A DNA stretch of 64,000 nucleotides, from assembly GCA_043228905.1 (NCBI GenBank), contig JBHGNT010000021.1, positions 11,532,001-11,596,000 on the forward strand. Direction: 5' to 3'. The first letter of the stretch is position 1; each line of letters opens with the position of its first letter. Positions 62,951 through 64,000 of the stretch are shown here, piece after piece. This DNA comes from Azolla caroliniana (Eukaryota > Polypodiophyta). The notes under the pieces were generated by a model that ran no database searches, was not told where the DNA came from, and worked only from the letters and a program-made list of their open reading frames with translations. A program made the position numbers and the translations under genes.

Positions 62951-63540
62951 GGCTCGAGAGTAGGAAACCCCCCTTCTTTTTTTCCTATAAAAGGAGGTCG
63001 AGGGGGGCTCATTGGGGGGGACGTTTTGGGAGGAGGACACTATCGTCATTTTTCCTTCGGAGCTCTTCATCTTCTTCTTCACCACTTTGCTTCATCTCAT
63101 ACCCCGTCATCCTCTCATTGCCATGTGCTCGTCTTCTTTGCATTGGCACTCGAAGTGCTCGTTTACGGTGCTCGTGAGCCAGAGCTTCATTGGTTCGACA
63201 TTGCTTCGCCTCGTTCATTGTTGCAAACCCGTGTGCTCACCTCGCCGTTCGAGTGGTCGTGGTTCTTTGGGGTTGGCATTTTTGTGGTGGTCGTGTGTTC
63301 GTCTTCTTCGTCTTTGTCTTCGTCGTCTTCGTGCTCCGTGTTTGGATTTGCTCGTCTCTAAGGGCATTTAGTATTTATGTTTTGTGGAGCTTGTGGTTAA
63401 CTACAAGTTGCCACATTATAATCAAACCCTATTTTATAAAGGGCCCTCCTGCGTTGGAATTGAACACGTATTTATTTCTTTAGCCAATATCATTTGTTTT
63501 TTCTTTTTCTTTTTTTCTTTCTTTGTTCTCGTCCACTTGT
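62951..63540 (+). other. Unassigned, promoter-like start and T/C-rich stretch
   Basis: CCTATAAAAGGAGG at about 62985-62998 is a strong TATA-type box. It is followed by G-rich and then T/C-rich sequence with overlapping open frames in both strands (for example 138 codons at 62945-63361) that I do not trust. ATTTTATAAAGGG near 63430 echoes the TATAAAGG in the array to the right. It may be the LTR of an element lying mostly outside the window. Confidence 0.4.
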
Positions 63541-64000
63541 ACGTTCAGTCGTCTTGTGACGAGGGAGCATTTCGGGCGTGCCCATGCACCTCTCCTCATA
63601 AGGGCATACGAGCATTCTTGCGTGTGTTTGTGTCTTCCTTGTACGTTCGTTCGTCTTGTGACGAGGGAGCATTTCGGGCGTGCCCATGCACCTCGCCTCC
63701 TTATAAAGGCGTACGAGCATTTGTTTGTGTGCTTGTGTCTTCCTTGTACAATCGGTCGTCTTGTGACAAGGGAGCGTTTTGGGCGTGCCCATGCACTTCT
63801 CCTCCTCATAAAGGCGTACGAGCATTTTGTGCCTGTGTTCATGTCTTCATTGTATGTTCGCCCGTTTTGTGCTGAAGGAGCGTTTCGGGTGTGCCCATGC
63901 ACCTCTCCTCCTCATAAAGGTGTACGAGCATTCTTGTGTGTGTTTGTGTCTTCCTTGTACGTTCGGCCGTCTTGTGACGAGGGAGCATTTCGGGCGTACC
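63541..64000. repeat. Tandem array, period 102-106 bp, runs off the window
   Basis: GTCTTGTGACGAGGGAGCAT-type starts at 63551, 63653, 63758, 63864 (diverged) and 63969. Each unit contains GGGCGTGCCCATGCAC and (except the first) TAAAGGCGTACGAGCAT. Period close to 105, so the frames stay open through several units on both strands (plus: CDEGAFRACPCTSP repeated; minus: ARPKCSLVTRR repeated). Confidence 0.93.

Noticed and set aside
62945-63361. 138-codon ORF downstream of a TATA box
   Set aside because: Composition is T/C-rich with several overlapping frames open; no domain recognised.
63384-63875. 163-codon plus ORF and 140-codon minus ORF over the tandem array
   Set aside because: A period close to 105 bp automatically propagates any open frame; several frames on both strands are open at once and one unit has a different length. 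Kept only as a repeat.
63541-64000. CRISPR-like array
   Set aside because: Units are head-to-tail without distinct spacers and the context is eukaryotic.

Overview
The window looks like repeat-dense, heterochromatin-like nuclear DNA of a plant. Nearly every recognisable coding stretch belongs to an LTR retrotransposon. The evidence for a plant is Ty1/copia elements with plant-type Gag, integrase and RT domains, primer-binding sites of the TGGTATCAGAGC (initiator tRNA-Met) type, a Tat/Athila-like gypsy remnant, a telo-box next to one open reading frame, and AT-rich LTRs with TATA boxes. One chromovirus lineage looks more like the Tf1/sushi group of fungi and vertebrates than like the usual chromoviruses of flowering plants. 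This hints at a seed-free plant or other streptophyte, but I cannot name the species. No complete cellular gene was found.

Layout. 1-7.3 kb: broken copia pieces on both strands with three LTRs and long CT microsatellites. 7.54-13.22 kb: a complete, very young chromovirus (minus strand) with identical 433-bp LTRs, a CCTGC target duplication and open gag and pol. 13.2-16.75 kb: an unrecognised stretch, then a Tat/Athila-like gypsy remnant (minus) that cuts the LTR of a plus-strand copia. 17.85-21.3 kb: a 5'-truncated minus-strand gypsy. 21.3-26.3 kb: plus-strand copia wreckage with a solo LTR and a repeated LTR-like family. 26.3-32.3 kb: a plus-strand copia whose gag holds a second, internally deleted copia (27461-31410). 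32.6-41.0 kb: a plus-strand copia fragment, a minus-strand copia, and a plus-strand copia inserted into the latter. 41.0-43.2 kb: a frameshifted non-retroelement reading frame and a satellite with a three-unit higher-order repeat. 43.5-52.6 kb: a minus-strand copia split by a complete 7.05-kb gypsy (44355-51405, plus strand). 53-56.7 kb: the only stretch with gene-like, non-transposon sequence, plus a decayed relative of the young chromovirus. 56.7-61.2 kb: a nearly full-length minus-strand copia inside a plus-strand copia gag. 61.65-62.95 kb: another chromovirus end. 63.5-64 kb: a tandem array with a period of about 105 bp that runs off the window.

How the parts relate. The order of insertion can be read directly (gypsy into copia, copia into copia gag, solo LTR into LTR). 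The most interesting signals are regulatory. The young chromovirus has a 12-nt match between its presumed mRNA start and the site just after its 5' LTR, as expected for Tf1-type self-priming. The same LTR has a heat-shock-element cluster just upstream of its TATA box, also present in the diverged copy at 54.5 kb. Gypsy LTRs of several lineages carry tRNA-gene-like A/B boxes, antisense, in U3. Copia LTRs share an inverted repeat immediately after the TATA box.
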